Of a stretch of DNA of 64,000 bases, positions 17,875 to 27,854 are shown one piece after another. The notes below the pieces were generated by a model that ran no database searches, was not told the origin of the DNA, and saw only the letters and a list, made by a program, of their open reading frames with translations. Both the position numbers and the translations under genes were made by a program. Position 1 is the first letter of the stretch, and each line of letters opens with the position of its first letter. This DNA comes from Bhargavaea sp. CC-171006 (GTDB lineage: Bacteria; Bacillota; Bacilli; Bacillales_A; Planococcaceae). The stretch spans positions 186,001 to 250,000 of the forward strand of contig NZ_QUZH01000033.1 in NCBI RefSeq assembly GCF_009761675.1, written 5' to 3'.

Positions 17875-19149
17875 ATGGCGAAAAGGACTTTGGAAGAGGC
17901 AAGGGAACTTGACCTGCAGGACAGCCTCAAGGATTTCCGGGAGGAATTCTACATACAGCCGGAAACGATTTACATGGACGGAAATTCGCTTGGACTGATG
18001 TCCCGCCGGGCGGAGCGTGCACTGCTCGATCTGATGGATTCCTGGAAAGCGCATGGCATCAACGGCTGGACAGGAGGAGAGCGTCCCTGGTTTTATCTTC
18101 CGGAGGAACTCTCCGCTAAAATGGCGCCCTTTGTCGGGGCCAAACCAGAAGAGGTGATGGTGACCGGATCGACCACCTCCAACCTGCACCAGATCCTGGC
18201 CACATTCTTCAGGCCGGAGGGGAAAAGGACAAAGATCCTGGCAGACGAACTCAATTTTCCGAGTGATATTTACGCGATCAAAAGCCAGCTGGAGCTCCGC
18301 GGCCTGGATCCCGCCGAACATCTGATCAGTGTGAAGAGCCGGGACGGCCATCTGATCGAGGAAGAGGACATCATCAGCGCCATGTCGGATGAAATCGCCG
18401 TTGCGATCCTGCCGTCGGTGCTATATCGGAGCGGTCAGGTCCTGGATATTTCTACACTGACAGAAGCGGCACGCCGCAACGGCATCCTGATCGGATTCGA
18501 CCTCTGCCACTCGGTCGGTGCGATGGAGCATGCCCTTCATGATTGGGACGCCGACTTCGCCTTCTGGTGCACCTACAAATACCTGAACGGCGGTCCGGGC
18601 TCGACAGGAGGGCTTTTCATCCATGAACGCCACTTCGGTACCGCTCCAGGTCTTGCCGGCTGGTTTGGCTCAGATAAGAAAAAACAGTTTGATATGGAAC
18701 ATGATATGACTGCCGCTGCACATGCAGGTGCTTATCAGGTTGGGACTCCGAACCTTTTCAGCATGGCACCGCTTGCCGGTTCGCTGGAACTGTTCGAAGA
18801 AGCGGGGCTCAGTGCCCTGCGGGAAAAGTCACTCAGGCTGACGCGTTTTATGATGGATCTGGCAGACCAAGAATTGGGCGGCTATGGTTTCAATATGGTA
18901 AATCCCAAGGAAGATGCGCGGCGGGGAGGCCATGTCTATCTGGAACATGAAGAGGCTGCACGTATCTGCAGTGCGTTGAAGGCGGAAGGCGTCATTCCTG
19001 ATTTTAGAGCACCAAAGGGGATCCGGCTGGCGCCGGCCGCACTTTATAACTCATTTGAGGAAGTCTATGAAACGATCCAGATCCTGAAGAAGATCATGGA
19101 TGAGGAAGCCTACAAGAAGTTTGAGAACAAGCGCGGCATCGTCGCCTGA
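17875..19149 (+). CDS. kynU: Kynureninase
   Basis: PLP enzyme that splits kynurenine into anthranilate and alanine. The protein has 424 residues, normal for the family. It contains the [10 protein letters not shown] phosphate-binding region, the FDLCHSVGA Asp region and the PLP lysine in [14 protein letters not shown] start at ATG 17875, which has AAAGGGGGAC before it, not at an upstream in-frame codon that lacks a site. It is the first gene of kynU-kynA-kynB, with 17- and 15-bp gaps between the genes, so the three are one operon. Confidence 0.95.
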   Translation: MAKRTLEEARELDLQDSLKDFREEFYIQPETIYMDGNSLGLMSRRAERALLDLMDSWKAHGINGWTGGERPWFYLPEELSAKMAPFVGAKPEEVMVTGSTTSNLHQILATFFRPEGKRTKILADELNFPSDIYAIKSQLELRGLDPAEHLISVKSRDGHLIEEEDIISAMSDEIAVAILPSVLYRSGQVLDISTLTEAARRNGILIGFDLCHSVGAMEHALHDWDADFAFWCTYKYLNGGPGSTGGLFIHERHFGTAPGLAGWFGSDKKKQFDMEHDMTAAAHAGAYQVGTPNLFSMAPLAGSLELFEEAGLSALREKSLRLTRFMMDLADQELGGYGFNMVNPKEDARRGGHVYLEHEEAARICSALKAEGVIPDFRAPKGIRLAPAALYNSFEEVYETIQILKKIMDEEAYKKFENKRGIVA

Positions 19150-19166
19150 CAAAGGAGGGGCGGGCA

Positions 19167-20021
19167 ATGCCCAAGAAAATTTCCGATCTGAAAAAAGCGC
19201 TCGAACAGGAAAAAGACATCCATACGGATTTCAGGGACTCGATGACCTACGGAGAGTACCTGTCACTCGACAAAGTGCTTTCTTCACAAAACCGGCTGTC
19301 CGGACATCATGACGAAATGCTGTTCATCATCATCCATCAGGTGAGCGAGCTCTGGATGAAACTGATTCTGCATGAGCTCCTGTCCGCCATTGAAGACATC
19401 GGAAAAGACGATATGCAGCCCGCATTCAAAAAGCTGGCTAGGGTATCAAAAATTCAGTCCCAGATCATCCAGGCCTGGGATGTGCTGTCGACGATGACCC
19501 CGGCGGAATACCTGGAATTCCGGGACAGCCTCGGCAGGGCCTCCGGTTTTCAGTCGTACCAATACCGGCTGATCGAGTTTGCGCTCGGCTACAAGTCGGA
19601 GGCCATACTAAAAATCTATGAAAAAGCTCCTGCCGTGCATCAGGAGCTTCAGGAAGCCTACCGGGCGCCGGGCCTCTACGATGCGGCGATCGGAGCGCTG
19701 GCGAGGGCAGGTTTCCCGATTAATCCCGAACTGATCGGCCGGGACTATACGGTCGTCTATGCCGGAGATCCCACAGTGGCGGATGCCTGGGAAGAGGTAT
19801 ATCGGGATGTCGGCCGTTACTGGGATTTGTACCAGCTGGCGGAGAAAATGGTTGATGTAGAAGACTGGCTCCAGCAGTGGCGTTTCCGCCATATGAAAAC
19901 AGTGGAGCGTATCATCGGGTTCAAGAAAGGCACGGGCGGATCTTCAGGTGTCGGCTACTTGAGGCAAGTGCTGGACCACCGGTTCTTCCCGGAATTGTGG
20001 GATCTGAGGACCACACTCTAG
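19167..20021 (+). CDS. kynA: Tryptophan 2,3-dioxygenase
   Basis: Haem enzyme that opens the indole ring of tryptophan to N-formylkynurenine, the committed step. The 284-residue chain shows the family motifs [30 protein letters not shown] and [19 protein letters not shown] precedes the ATG. It is the middle gene of the kyn operon, although it acts first in the pathway. Confidence 0.96.
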   Translation: MPKKISDLKKALEQEKDIHTDFRDSMTYGEYLSLDKVLSSQNRLSGHHDEMLFIIIHQVSELWMKLILHELLSAIEDIGKDDMQPAFKKLARVSKIQSQIIQAWDVLSTMTPAEYLEFRDSLGRASGFQSYQYRLIEFALGYKSEAILKIYEKAPAVHQELQEAYRAPGLYDAAIGALARAGFPINPELIGRDYTVVYAGDPTVADAWEEVYRDVGRYWDLYQLAEKMVDVEDWLQQWRFRHMKTVERIIGFKKGTGGSSGVGYLRQVLDHRFFPELWDLRTTL

Positions 20022-20036
20022 AAGGAGGGGGATAGG

Positions 20037-20666
20037 ATGGAAAAAAGACGTTGGATTGATATTACCCAGCCCCTTACGAACGGCATGGCGCACTGGCCGG
20101 GAGACACGCCATTCCGCTTTGAGCTCGGTGTCACGAAAGAGCAGAGCGGATCGGTCAACATCGGGGAAATCCGCACGAGCCTCCATATGGGTACTCATGC
20201 TGACGCACCATTCCATTTTGATGAGAATGGAAAGAGACTTCATGAACTGGACGTGAACACTTACATCGGCAAGGCGAAAATCATCGATGTGACAATTCAC
20301 CCCTCACTCGGACGAAGCGAACTGGAAGGCTACAACCTGGATGGCGTGGAGCGATTACTCCTTAAAACATCAGGAACGAACAATCCATTTGTGTTCCCGG
20401 AGTCGTTTATCGAACTCCGGCCGGATATCGGTCCTTATCTCAAGGAAAAAGGAATCTTCCTTCTCGGCATTGATGTGCCTTCTGTAGACCGCACAGACAG
20501 CAAGAATCTGCCGACCCACCATTCACTTGGCGACAACGGCATCCATATTGTAGAGAATCTGATGCTCGCTGATGTGGAACCGGGCGATTATGAATTTATT
20601 GCATTGCCGCTTGCCATCCAAGATGCTGATGGAAGTCCTGTAAGGGCAGTCATCAGAAGAATTTAA
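20037..20666 (+). CDS. kynB: Kynurenine formamidase
   Basis: Metal-dependent hydrolase of the cyclase family that removes formate from N-formylkynurenine. The 209-residue protein has the DITQPLTNGMAHWPGD opening and the metal motif HMGTHADAPFH. AAGGAGGGGG precedes the ATG. Being with kynA and kynU, it completes tryptophan to anthranilate. The formate released could feed Fhs, encoded about 7 kb away, but that link is only inference. Confidence 0.95.
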   Translation: MEKRRWIDITQPLTNGMAHWPGDTPFRFELGVTKEQSGSVNIGEIRTSLHMGTHADAPFHFDENGKRLHELDVNTYIGKAKIIDVTIHPSLGRSELEGYNLDGVERLLLKTSGTNNPFVFPESFIELRPDIGPYLKEKGIFLLGIDVPSVDRTDSKNLPTHHSLGDNGIHIVENLMLADVEPGDYEFIALPLAIQDADGSPVRAVIRRI

Positions 20667-20674
20667 AACATAAC

Positions 20675-20718
20675 CGGCTGAAGAGGGGTTCAAGCCCGTA
20701 GCTCCAGCCGATTTTTTT
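20675..20718 (+). terminator. Terminator of the kyn operon
   Basis: The arms CGGCTG and CAGCCG, with an inner GGG/CCC pairing, are followed by ATTTTTTT. Confidence 0.75.
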
Positions 20719-20743
20719 GTCGTTGCTCACAAAAAAACTTTTT

Positions 20744-20758
20744 GTCAACCCGGTTGAC
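20744..20758. promoter_or_regulatory. Unassigned 15-bp palindrome
   Basis: GTCAACC-C-GGTTGAC is a perfect inverted repeat with 7-bp arms that overlaps a TTGACG -35-like box. There is no + strand gene until glmS, and the neighbours downstream are on the - strand. It may be an operator for a short transcript. The rest of 20719-20888 shows no gene. Confidence 0.35.
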
Positions 20759-20888
20759 GATGGTGAAAAATAATTGGTAAGGTTAGAGAATCGGCGTTTC
20801 CAAAGGGAAGGAGTTCTTCTGCGGGGGCTTCACGTCAAAGAACTGCTCCGGTAGAGGCCGCAACTTCAAGAAACTGATTGATGACAAA

Positions 20889-20924
20889 GGCTGCAGGCCG
20901 GATTCCGCTCCGCCCTGCAGTCTT
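20889..20924. terminator. Hairpin between the kyn operon and a - strand membrane gene
   Basis: Arms GGCTGCAGG and CCTGCAGTC. On the - strand it follows the stop of the 97-residue membrane protein gene. On the + strand it is followed by TTTCTGATTTT, so it could work both ways. Confidence 0.55.
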
Positions 20925-20939
20925 TCTGATTTTATGGGA

Positions 20940-21233
20940 TCAAGGGAACGGGACGATCGCCCATCCGAGGAAGAAGATTACGCCTGTGAAAAGTATCAGG
21001 AACAGTGCAATTCCGATTCCCCACAGGCCAAGCGGCCGGCTATTTTTGCCGACCAGTGAAACGAGTCCCGAAATAATGATCACGGAAATCCACAATGACA
21101 TCTGATTCGTGAATGATGAATCATATCCGGATAACAGGGTGATGTTCAGAAGTGCTAATGCAAGGATTCCTATGATGACACTGAACCATCCGAATACCTG
21201 AAATGATATATGCTTTACTCTGTCCAATTCCAC
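20940..21233 (-). CDS. Small membrane protein, unknown
   Basis: 97 residues with three predicted membrane segments (about 10-33, 45-62 and 68-92) and a short charged loop KNSRPLG. It overlaps the end of the upstream anti-sigma-like gene by 19 bp on the same strand, so the two are probably co-translated. I do not recognise a family. It may be an accessory partner of that protein. Confidence 0.6.
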   Translation of the reverse strand: MELDRVKHISFQVFGWFSVIIGILALALLNITLLSGYDSSFTNQMSLWISVIIISGLVSLVGKNSRPLGLWGIGIALFLILFTGVIFFLGWAIVPFP

Positions 21234-22174
21234 AGTTTCACCTCACCCAATTTCATATACCGGATCAGCTCCAAATCTTTCAGTGCCCCGACCTCTTGCT
21301 TAGGTCCGGAGATCACCGCACCATATGCAGCAAAGCCATTTTCCTCGATAAAAGCTATCCGTTCCTTGAGTTCCAGGTTTTTATGGGAAGAAACTTCAAC
21401 TGAAAGGTCCTCATACGGCTCAATTTCCTTAAGCAGCTGAAGGAACGTCTCTTCGTGTGACATTGAATCCCGGAAAGGTGACCAGTATGTCTGGTCAGGC
21501 TGTACCGGGTAACCGATCGGGGAAACGACATCACCATCCGTGCTAAGCATCTCATCTTCGGTTCCGGTGTAGATCGCCGCCCAGAGAACATCGGTGCCCT
21601 GCAACTCTTTTCTTATATCGGTCACCTTATAGAGATCATTGAATGATACGTAGGCTTCGACAACGGTTTCGTCAGGCAGTCCTTCAAGTACCTGCCACTC
21701 CTGTTCACTGTTGAATTCCGGCACCCCCTGTGCCGGATGGACGAGCCACTGATTGGTCTGTGTGGGGTACTTCGGCGGCGTCCTTTCCAGATCCGAGGAC
21801 ACATCCATGTCCACAAGATCATCAAAGACAAAATGAAGATCATAATGGCGTACCGGATATTGCTCGCTGCCGACTTGTTTATACTGATCAAATGACAGAT
21901 CCATGGAGAACAGGGAGAAATCCATGTCAAATTCCAATTCTTCCAGAGCGGTGTTCGGTTCGGTGAGATAGAGCACTTTGCTGGCCGTATCCATCAATGT
22001 GGTTGATTTTGTTCCGAATGCATAAAAGACAAAGGTCAGTATATAGCTTGTCGGCACGATGAGAAGAGCTAAACTGAGTGTCGCCAGAAGCAGTTTAAGC
22101 CTGGATGCAGTCACTGTTTTCCCGGTTGGTGCAGCTTTTTTTGCAAAGCCGTTTCGTTCATTGCCCAGGTTCAT
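21215..22174 (-). CDS. Anti-sigma-factor-like membrane protein (Sigma_reg type)
   Basis: 319 residues with a short cytoplasmic N-terminus, one membrane span (about 28-52) and a long extracellular domain. The whole looks like proteins with the sigma-factor regulator N- and C-terminal domains that Bacillus places beside ECF sigma genes. The ATG at 22174 has AGGAGG nine bases upstream. Unusually, no sigma-70 gene lies next to it on either side, only a weak small open frame upstream. Domain calls rest on recognition, not a search. Confidence 0.6.
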   Translation of the reverse strand: MNLGNERNGFAKKAAPTGKTVTASRLKLLLATLSLALLIVPTSYILTFVFYAFGTKSTTLMDTASKVLYLTEPNTALEELEFDMDFSLFSMDLSFDQYKQVGSEQYPVRHYDLHFVFDDLVDMDVSSDLERTPPKYPTQTNQWLVHPAQGVPEFNSEQEWQVLEGLPDETVVEAYVSFNDLYKVTDIRKELQGTDVLWAAIYTGTEDEMLSTDGDVVSPIGYPVQPDQTYWSPFRDSMSHEETFLQLLKEIEPYEDLSVEVSSHKNLELKERIAFIEENGFAAYGAVISGPKQEVGALKDLELIRYMKLGEVKLWNWTE

Positions 22175-22485
22175 TCCATCTGGCCTCCTGCCAATTTCGG
22201 ATTCAGAATATCGTTTTTGTGGTATAGGTCTTTGAACTCCATCTGCAGATTTATCTGCTTACCATTAACGTGCCGAGCTTCCAAAAGGTTTCGTAAATGT
22301 GTTATCTGACCAAATCTTGTTTTCAACAACCCTTTGCATTTAGTACTAAACAGCGCAGAATCTGCAATAAAAATTATGATTTTGAAGTAAAAGGTAATTG
22401 ACAATGTCGCTTTCCATATAATACATTACAAAAGCAGTGAAAAATGGTGAAGGAGGGCCGGCGTCACGCCAAAATCGGAAAACAA
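22175..22485. other. Intergenic stretch before the glmS ribozyme
   Basis: About 310 bases with no supported gene. It holds promoter-like elements for the glmS transcript: TTGACA at 22398-22403 and an AT-rich TATAATACATT block at 22417-22427, although the spacing to TATAAT itself is too short. Confidence 0.4.
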
Positions 22486-22645
22486 TCAAAAGCGCCTGAG
22501 CTGGGGAAATTAGAACACAGCCCCAGCAGACGAGGTGGAGGTTCATCGACAATTCGGCGGATGCCTCCCGACCGCGATGCCCGGTTGTCATGCTTTTCAG
22601 CAAAACACACAAGCGATTGTGTGACACAGAAGGGAAAGCCGGCAT
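22486..22645 (+). ncRNA. glmS ribozyme-riboswitch
   Basis: Self-cleaving RNA that uses glucosamine-6-phosphate as cofactor to cut and lower its own mRNA. The cleavage site is the A-GCGCC step at 22491/22492. The core follows in the right order: a P2 stem with GCTGGGG and CCCCAGC arms, then GACGAGGTGGAGGTTCATCG, ATTCGGCGGATGCCTCCCG, a variable stem and the closing GTGACACAGAAGGGAAAGCC. It lies 130 bp before glmS, whose product makes the ligand. A strong GAGCAGG...CCTGCTC hairpin follows at about 22651-22686. Confidence 0.93.
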
Positions 22646-22781
22646 CAATAGCCGCATACGGGAGCAGGAACTGCCTGCTCGTGCGGAATACCCCAACTTG
22701 CATGAACAGCGCCCACTGTCCGTTTTAAAAACGGAAAACCGGACGCTTATTTGACATTGACTGAAATCGGAGGAATTGAAT

Positions 22782-24584
22782 ATGTGCGGAATTGTAGGCT
22801 ATATCGGTGAAACAGATGCCAAGGAAATCTTGTTGAGAGGGCTGGAAAAGTTGGAATACCGCGGATACGATTCGGCGGGAATTGCTGTGGTAAACCAGGA
22901 AGGAGTGTCGCTCTTCAAATCAAAGGGGCGGATTGCAGACCTGCGCAGCATTGTGGATGAATCGACTGAAGCCCAAACCGGAATCGGTCACACACGATGG
23001 GCGACGCATGGCGTGCCAAACGTGAAAAATGCGCATCCGCATCAGGATGTTTCCGGCCGCTTTACGCTCGTACACAACGGAGTTATTGAGAACTATGAAA
23101 AGCTCCGCCGCGAGGAACTTGCTGATGTGCAGCTGGTCTCGGATACCGATACGGAAATCATCGTCCAGCTGATTGCCAAATTTGTCTTTCAAGGAATGAC
23201 AACGGAGGAGGCGTTCGCCGAAACGCTGGATATGCTTCACGGTTCGTATGCCATCGCCCTGCTTGATGAAGAAGATCCGGATACGATCTTCGTTGCCAAA
23301 AACAAGTCGCCGCTTCTCGTCGGCCTCGGAAAAGGATTTAATGTGGTCGCTTCCGATGCGATGGCGATGCTTCAGGTCACCGACCAATTCGTAGAGCTGC
23401 ATGACGGGGAAATGGTGATTGTTACGAAGGAAGATGTCCGGATTCGGACTGTTTCCGGAATAGCAGTCAGCCGTGATCCGTACACAGCCGAGCTGGATGC
23501 TTCGGATATCGAGAAAGGCACCTATCCGCACTATATGCTGAAGGAAATCGATGAACAGCCGGCTGTATTAAGGAAGATCATCCAAGCCTATCAGGATGAA
23601 GACGGGAAGTTCAGCCTGGAGCGGGAAACCCTTGAAGCTATCAATCGTGCCGACAGGATCTATGTCATCGCTGCGGGAACAAGCTACCATGCGGGTCTTG
23701 TAGGGAAGGAATTCTTTGAAAAGCTGGCGGGTGTGCCGACCGAAGTTCATATCTCCAGTGAATTCGGCTACAACATGCCGCTTCTTTCCGAAAGGCCGCT
23801 GTTCGTCTTTATCTCTCAATCGGGTGAGACGGCAGACAGCCGCCAGGTGCTCGTCAAGATCAAGGAACTTGGCCATCCTTCCCTGACTGTGACGAATGTG
23901 CCGGGCTCTACCCTGTCACGCGAAGCGGATCACACGGTCCTGCTTCATGCCGGTCCTGAAATCGCTGTGGCCTCGACTAAAGCCTATACCGCCCAGGTTG
24001 CGGTGCTCGCCATCCTTGCAGCCCTTGCTGCCGAAGCGAAAGGCAGAGAAATCGGATTCGACCTGATCCGGGAGCTTGGTATCGCCGCGAATGCCGTCCA
24101 GACAATGATTGTCAGGAAAGAGGAAATGGAAGGCCTCTCCTTCGACTTCCTTGAACTGAGCCGGAACGCATTCTTTATCGGACGTGGCCTTGATTATCAC
24201 GTCAGCCTGGAAGGAGCGCTCAAGCTCAAAGAGATTTCTTATATCCAAGCGGAAGGATTCGCCGGCGGGGAATTAAAGCACGGGACCATCGCCCTCATCG
24301 AGGAAGGTACGCCTGTGTTTGCGCTGGCCACTCAGGAAGCCGTCAGCCCAAATATCCGGGGCAATGTCAAAGAAGTCGGTGCCCGCGGGGCCAAGTCGTG
24401 CATCATTTCGATGGAAGGCATTGAAGAGGAAGGCGACCGGATCGTCATCCCTTCCGTCCACCCGATGCTGACACCACTTGTTTCGGTCATCCCGCTCCAG
24501 CTGATCAGCTACTACGCGGCTCTTCACCGCGGATGTGACGTGGATAAGCCGCGCAATCTGGCGAAGTCTGTCACTGTAGAATGA
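22782..24584 (+). CDS. glmS: Glutamine-fructose-6-phosphate aminotransferase (isomerizing)
   Basis: Makes glucosamine-6-phosphate from fructose-6-phosphate and glutamine for cell-wall amino sugars. The 600-residue chain starts MCGIVGYIG, so Cys becomes the N-terminal nucleophile after Met removal. The glutaminase domain covers about 1-240. Two SIS sugar-isomerase domains follow (SQSGETADS and similar), and the C-terminus ends KSVTVE as in the family. ATG 22782 has GGAGG. Expression is governed by the ribozyme just upstream. Confidence 0.97.
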   Translation: MCGIVGYIGETDAKEILLRGLEKLEYRGYDSAGIAVVNQEGVSLFKSKGRIADLRSIVDESTEAQTGIGHTRWATHGVPNVKNAHPHQDVSGRFTLVHNGVIENYEKLRREELADVQLVSDTDTEIIVQLIAKFVFQGMTTEEAFAETLDMLHGSYAIALLDEEDPDTIFVAKNKSPLLVGLGKGFNVVASDAMAMLQVTDQFVELHDGEMVIVTKEDVRIRTVSGIAVSRDPYTAELDASDIEKGTYPHYMLKEIDEQPAVLRKIIQAYQDEDGKFSLERETLEAINRADRIYVIAAGTSYHAGLVGKEFFEKLAGVPTEVHISSEFGYNMPLLSERPLFVFISQSGETADSRQVLVKIKELGHPSLTVTNVPGSTLSREADHTVLLHAGPEIAVASTKAYTAQVAVLAILAALAAEAKGREIGFDLIRELGIAANAVQTMIVRKEEMEGLSFDFLELSRNAFFIGRGLDYHVSLEGALKLKEISYIQAEGFAGGELKHGTIALIEEGTPVFALATQEAVSPNIRGNVKEVGARGAKSCIISMEGIEEEGDRIVIPSVHPMLTPLVSVIPLQLISYYAALHRGCDVDKPRNLAKSVTVE

Positions 24585-24602
24585 TTTTCAGAAAAACGAT
24601 TC

Positions 24603-24634
24603 AAGGCTCCGGTATATATTCCGGAGCCTTTCTT
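24603..24634 (+). terminator. Terminator after glmS
   Basis: A perfect 10-bp stem (AAGGCTCCGG and its complement) with an 8-nt AT loop is followed by TCTTTA. Confidence 0.75.
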
Positions 24635-24684
24635 TATCAATCCCCCATATGTCTGATCAGCTTTTCGGAAAAGGGAGGGACGGG

Positions 24685-25476
24685 ATGCTTGAAATGAATC
24701 CGGAAGACTTTGTACTGAAGCCGGCACTCGCAACGGTCCATTGCGAGCCGGATTGGAGATGGAAGAGAAGGAATCATCCCATGCCGAATTATGATCTGTT
24801 CTACGTATGGAACGGAGAAGGAACCGTCGTGTTGAACAAACGGACTTATGATGTGGGGAAGGGGCATTGTTTCTTGTTCCGGCCCGGTGATGAGATAGAG
24901 GCCCATCATAATCCCCAGAATCCTTTTGTCCTTACTTATATTCATTTCGACCTGGAGAGTGTCCCAAGAGAGACTCCGCGCCCGCACAGATTGCTGGCTG
25001 AATCGATTAGCTTCGAGTCGTTGCTGAGCCGGTATATCCGGCTGTTTCTGTTTGATACCTATGGCGCCGAAACTGAAGGGAAACTGATCCTCAAACAACT
25101 CATGATCCATCTGCTGAGAGAAGACCACGGATCGATGTCCAAGGAAGCGGACAGCACCAGCAGAAGGCTGGAGGAAACCATCCATGAAATCGCCAACTAT
25201 ATCCAGCGACATCCGGCAGAGCGGCATACTGTAGTGAGCCTGGCGGATAGGGCCCTTCTGTCCGAACGATACTTCTCCAAAATATTTAAACAGATGATTG
25301 GACACACCGTAAAGTCCTATGTGATCCACTGCCGGATCAAACGAGCCGAACATCTTCTGCACTTTACCGGGATGAACGTAACGGAAACTGCACATGCGCT
25401 CGGTTACAGTGACCTGCATTATTTCAGCCGTCAATTCAAGCAGTACACTGGCAAGAACCCGTCGGAAATCAGATGA
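24685..25476 (+). CDS. AraC-family transcription regulator with cupin sensor
   Basis: 263 residues. The N-terminal half is an AraC-type cupin (YDLFYVWNGEGTVVLNKRTYDV, then FLFRPGDEIEAHH), the sugar- or ligand-sensing part. The C-terminal 100 residues hold two helix-turn-helix units ending in the signature LGYSDLHYFSRQFKQYTGKNPSEIR. ATG 24685 is picked because AGGGAGGGACGGG precedes it. A strong terminator separates it from dapL, so any control of the dapL cluster would be in trans. Ligand and targets unknown. Confidence 0.88.
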   Translation: MLEMNPEDFVLKPALATVHCEPDWRWKRRNHPMPNYDLFYVWNGEGTVVLNKRTYDVGKGHCFLFRPGDEIEAHHNPQNPFVLTYIHFDLESVPRETPRPHRLLAESISFESLLSRYIRLFLFDTYGAETEGKLILKQLMIHLLREDHGSMSKEADSTSRRLEETIHEIANYIQRHPAERHTVVSLADRALLSERYFSKIFKQMIGHTVKSYVIHCRIKRAEHLLHFTGMNVTETAHALGYSDLHYFSRQFKQYTGKNPSEIR

Positions 25477-25495
25477 CATGCGAATAACGATTGAA

Positions 25496-25536
25496 GGCTG
25501 CGTGGAGTCCTAAAAGGGCTTCGCGCAGTCTTTTAT
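25496..25536 (+). terminator. Terminator after the AraC gene
   Basis: A 15-bp stem with some G-U pairs (GGCTGCGTGGAGTCC against GGGCTTCGCGCAGTC) is followed by TTTTATG. Confidence 0.7.
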
Positions 25537-25714
25537 GTTGATCGGGATATTCGGCTTATTTTTTTGAACCGGGCTATAAAAGTGCAAATCTTTATTCAAA
25601 ACCTCTAACGACTTTTACTTTTCATAGCAATAAAATAAGACCAATGAATGGTTCATGAAAAATAGGCTTTTAAATCAGAGAGCCACAGGAGTTTGAGCGG
25701 AGGAGGATGATAAT

Positions 25715-26947
25715 TTGGACTTTATCCAGAAACAGTTTGCCGAACGGATCGGGGGTTCCCGTTTCGGGATGGACAATGAAGTATACAAGTTCGAGAAGAT
25801 CAAGCGGGCCAAGCGGGAAACGCTTCAGAAAAGTCCGGACAAAGCATTGATCGACCTGGGTGTCGGAGAGCCGGATGCCATGGCGGATGACGGTGTGCTC
25901 AGGGAACTGATGATCGAGAGCAGAAAGCCGGAAAACCGGTTTTATGCCGACAACGGGATACCGGAATTCAGACGGGCAGCAGCTGCTTACATGCAAGAAG
26001 TGTTCGGAGTGGCCGGCCTCGATCCCGAAACGGAGATCAATCATGTGATCGGGACAAAATCTGCCCTGGCCATGCTGCCCCAGGTGCTGATCAATCCCGG
26101 AGATGTATCGATCGTCACGACGCCCGGATATCCGGTTCTTGCAACCCATACCCGGTATCTGGGAGGTGAAGTCGTCAAGCTGCCGCTGAAGGAGGAAAAT
26201 GGATTCTTGCCGGATCTGCGGGCTATCCCCGAAGAGACATTGGAAAAAGCGAAGCTGCTGTACCTGAACTACCCGAATAACCCGACCGGGGCGGTGGCCG
26301 GCATTAAATTCTTTGAAGAGGTCGTTCGTTTCGCCAAAGAACACGAACTGATCGTCGTCCATGATGCCGCATATGCGGCCTTGGTGTTCGACGGAAACAA
26401 GCCGCTCAGTTTCTTGTCGGTCCCCGGGGCAAAAGAAGTTGGGGTGGAATTGCACTCACTGTCCAAGTCGTTCAATATGACCGGTTGGCGGATCGGGTTT
26501 ATCGCGGGAAATGCCATACTGATCGCTGCCTTGGCGGCAGTGAAAGACAACAGTGATTCCGGCCAGTTCATTCCGATCCAGAAAGCGGCCACCTATGCAC
26601 TGGCCCATCCGGAAATCACGATAGAAACGGCTGAAAAGTACTCGAGAAGGCATGACGAACTATCATCCATATTGCGTGAAAGCGGATTGGACGCCATTAA
26701 ACCAAAAGGGTCCTTCTTCCTCTATGTAAAAGTGCCTGCCGGAGTCGAAAACGGTCCAGCATTTGTAGATGCCGAAGCATTCAGCCACTATCTGATTCAA
26801 GAGCACTCGATTTCAACTGTCCCCTGGAATGATGCCGGTTCTTACGTCCGCTTCTCAGTGACCTTTGAGGCAGTAGGGCCGATCGAAGAGCAAATGGTTC
26901 TTGACGAAATCAGAAACAGGCTCCGGTCATGCAAGTTCTTCTTTTGA
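25715..26947 (+). CDS. dapL: LL-diaminopimelate aminotransferase
   Basis: PLP aminotransferase, class I fold, that converts tetrahydrodipicolinate directly to LL-diaminopimelate with glutamate. It would bypass the acetylase route usual in Bacillus. The 410-residue protein opens like DapL (GSRFGMDNEVYKFEKIK). It contains YNPNNPTG-type NYPNNPTGA and the PLP lysine in HSLSKSFNMTGWRIGF. The start is TTG with GGAGGAGGA. dapF follows after 12 bp, which strongly supports the DapL reading over a general aminotransferase. Confidence 0.85.
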   Translation: MDFIQKQFAERIGGSRFGMDNEVYKFEKIKRAKRETLQKSPDKALIDLGVGEPDAMADDGVLRELMIESRKPENRFYADNGIPEFRRAAAAYMQEVFGVAGLDPETEINHVIGTKSALAMLPQVLINPGDVSIVTTPGYPVLATHTRYLGGEVVKLPLKEENGFLPDLRAIPEETLEKAKLLYLNYPNNPTGAVAGIKFFEEVVRFAKEHELIVVHDAAYAALVFDGNKPLSFLSVPGAKEVGVELHSLSKSFNMTGWRIGFIAGNAILIAALAAVKDNSDSGQFIPIQKAATYALAHPEITIETAEKYSRRHDELSSILRESGLDAIKPKGSFFLYVKVPAGVENGPAFVDAEAFSHYLIQEHSISTVPWNDAGSYVRFSVTFEAVGPIEEQMVLDEIRNRLRSCKFFF

Positions 26948-26959
26948 GGAGGTGAGGAA

Positions 26960-27823
26960 TTGAAGTTCACGAAGATGCACGGACTTGGCAACACTTATGT
27001 GATATTCAACCAGCTGGATGATCCGGGCAACGTCCTGGAAGAAGATCGGTATCCCGAACTGTCCAGGAAAGTATCAGAAATCAAATTTGGAATCGGTTCT
27101 GACGGAATCATCCTGATCGGCAACTCGCAGAAGGCAGATTTCAAGATGAGGATTTTCAATGAGGATGGTTCGGAAGCGAAAAACTGCGGCAACGGCCTAC
27201 GTTGCGTGGCGAAATATGTTTTCGACCATGGATATGCCAGCCGTAGGAACTTCACGATCGAGACACTGGGCGGGATTGTCAGTGTGGAAATGGAAGAAGG
27301 CCGGACAGGTGAGGACCATTTCAGCTTCGTATCAGTGGACATGGGGAAGCCGGGGCTGCAGAAGGGGTCGATTCCGATGCAGGGAGATCCGGACACCCGG
27401 ACCATCGATGAACTCCACACCTTTGACGATCAATCACTGCGCATCACCTGTATTTCAATAGGAAATCCGCATGCAATCATTTTCACCGAGGATGTGCAAG
27501 CCGTCGAAGTGGAGCGGCTCGGCCCCCTCATTGAGTATTCCAGCCTGTTCCCGGAACGGGTGAATGTCGGCTGGGTCCAGGTGAAGGGTTCCCGGGAAAT
27601 CGAGTATCGGGTCTGGGAAAGGGGATCCGGCATCACGATGGCATGCGGCACAGGCGCCTGTGCGGCCGTGGTCGCAGCGTCGCTCAATGGACTGGTTGAT
27701 CTTCATCAACCCATCACCGTTCATTTGCCGGGAGGAGATCTGGAAATCATCTGGGATGGGGAGGGGCACGTCAGGAAAAGGGGAGAAGCCGTCTATATCT
27801 GCTCAGGGGAACTCATTGTCTGA
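26960..27823 (+). CDS. dapF: Diaminopimelate epimerase
   Basis: Cofactor-free epimerase that turns LL-diaminopimelate into the meso form used in lysine and peptidoglycan synthesis. The two catalytic cysteines are visible: Cys76 in NCGNGLRC and Cys229 in ITMACGTGAC. The 287-residue length is normal. The start is TTG behind GAGGAGGTGAGG that overlaps the end of dapL. It is the second gene of the dapL-dapF-glnA-asnO run. Confidence 0.95.
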   Translation: MKFTKMHGLGNTYVIFNQLDDPGNVLEEDRYPELSRKVSEIKFGIGSDGIILIGNSQKADFKMRIFNEDGSEAKNCGNGLRCVAKYVFDHGYASRRNFTIETLGGIVSVEMEEGRTGEDHFSFVSVDMGKPGLQKGSIPMQGDPDTRTIDELHTFDDQSLRITCISIGNPHAIIFTEDVQAVEVERLGPLIEYSSLFPERVNVGWVQVKGSREIEYRVWERGSGITMACGTGACAAVVAASLNGLVDLHQPITVHLPGGDLEIIWDGEGHVRKRGEAVYICSGELIV

Positions 27824-27854
27824 ACTTACCTAAATAGAAAAGGAGCTGGGGGAA

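Noticed and set aside
22171-22404. 77-codon frame upstream of the anti-sigma-like gene
   Set aside because: No ribosome site, no recognisable motif, and no resemblance to a sigma-factor C-terminus. The downstream gene has its own AGGAGG.
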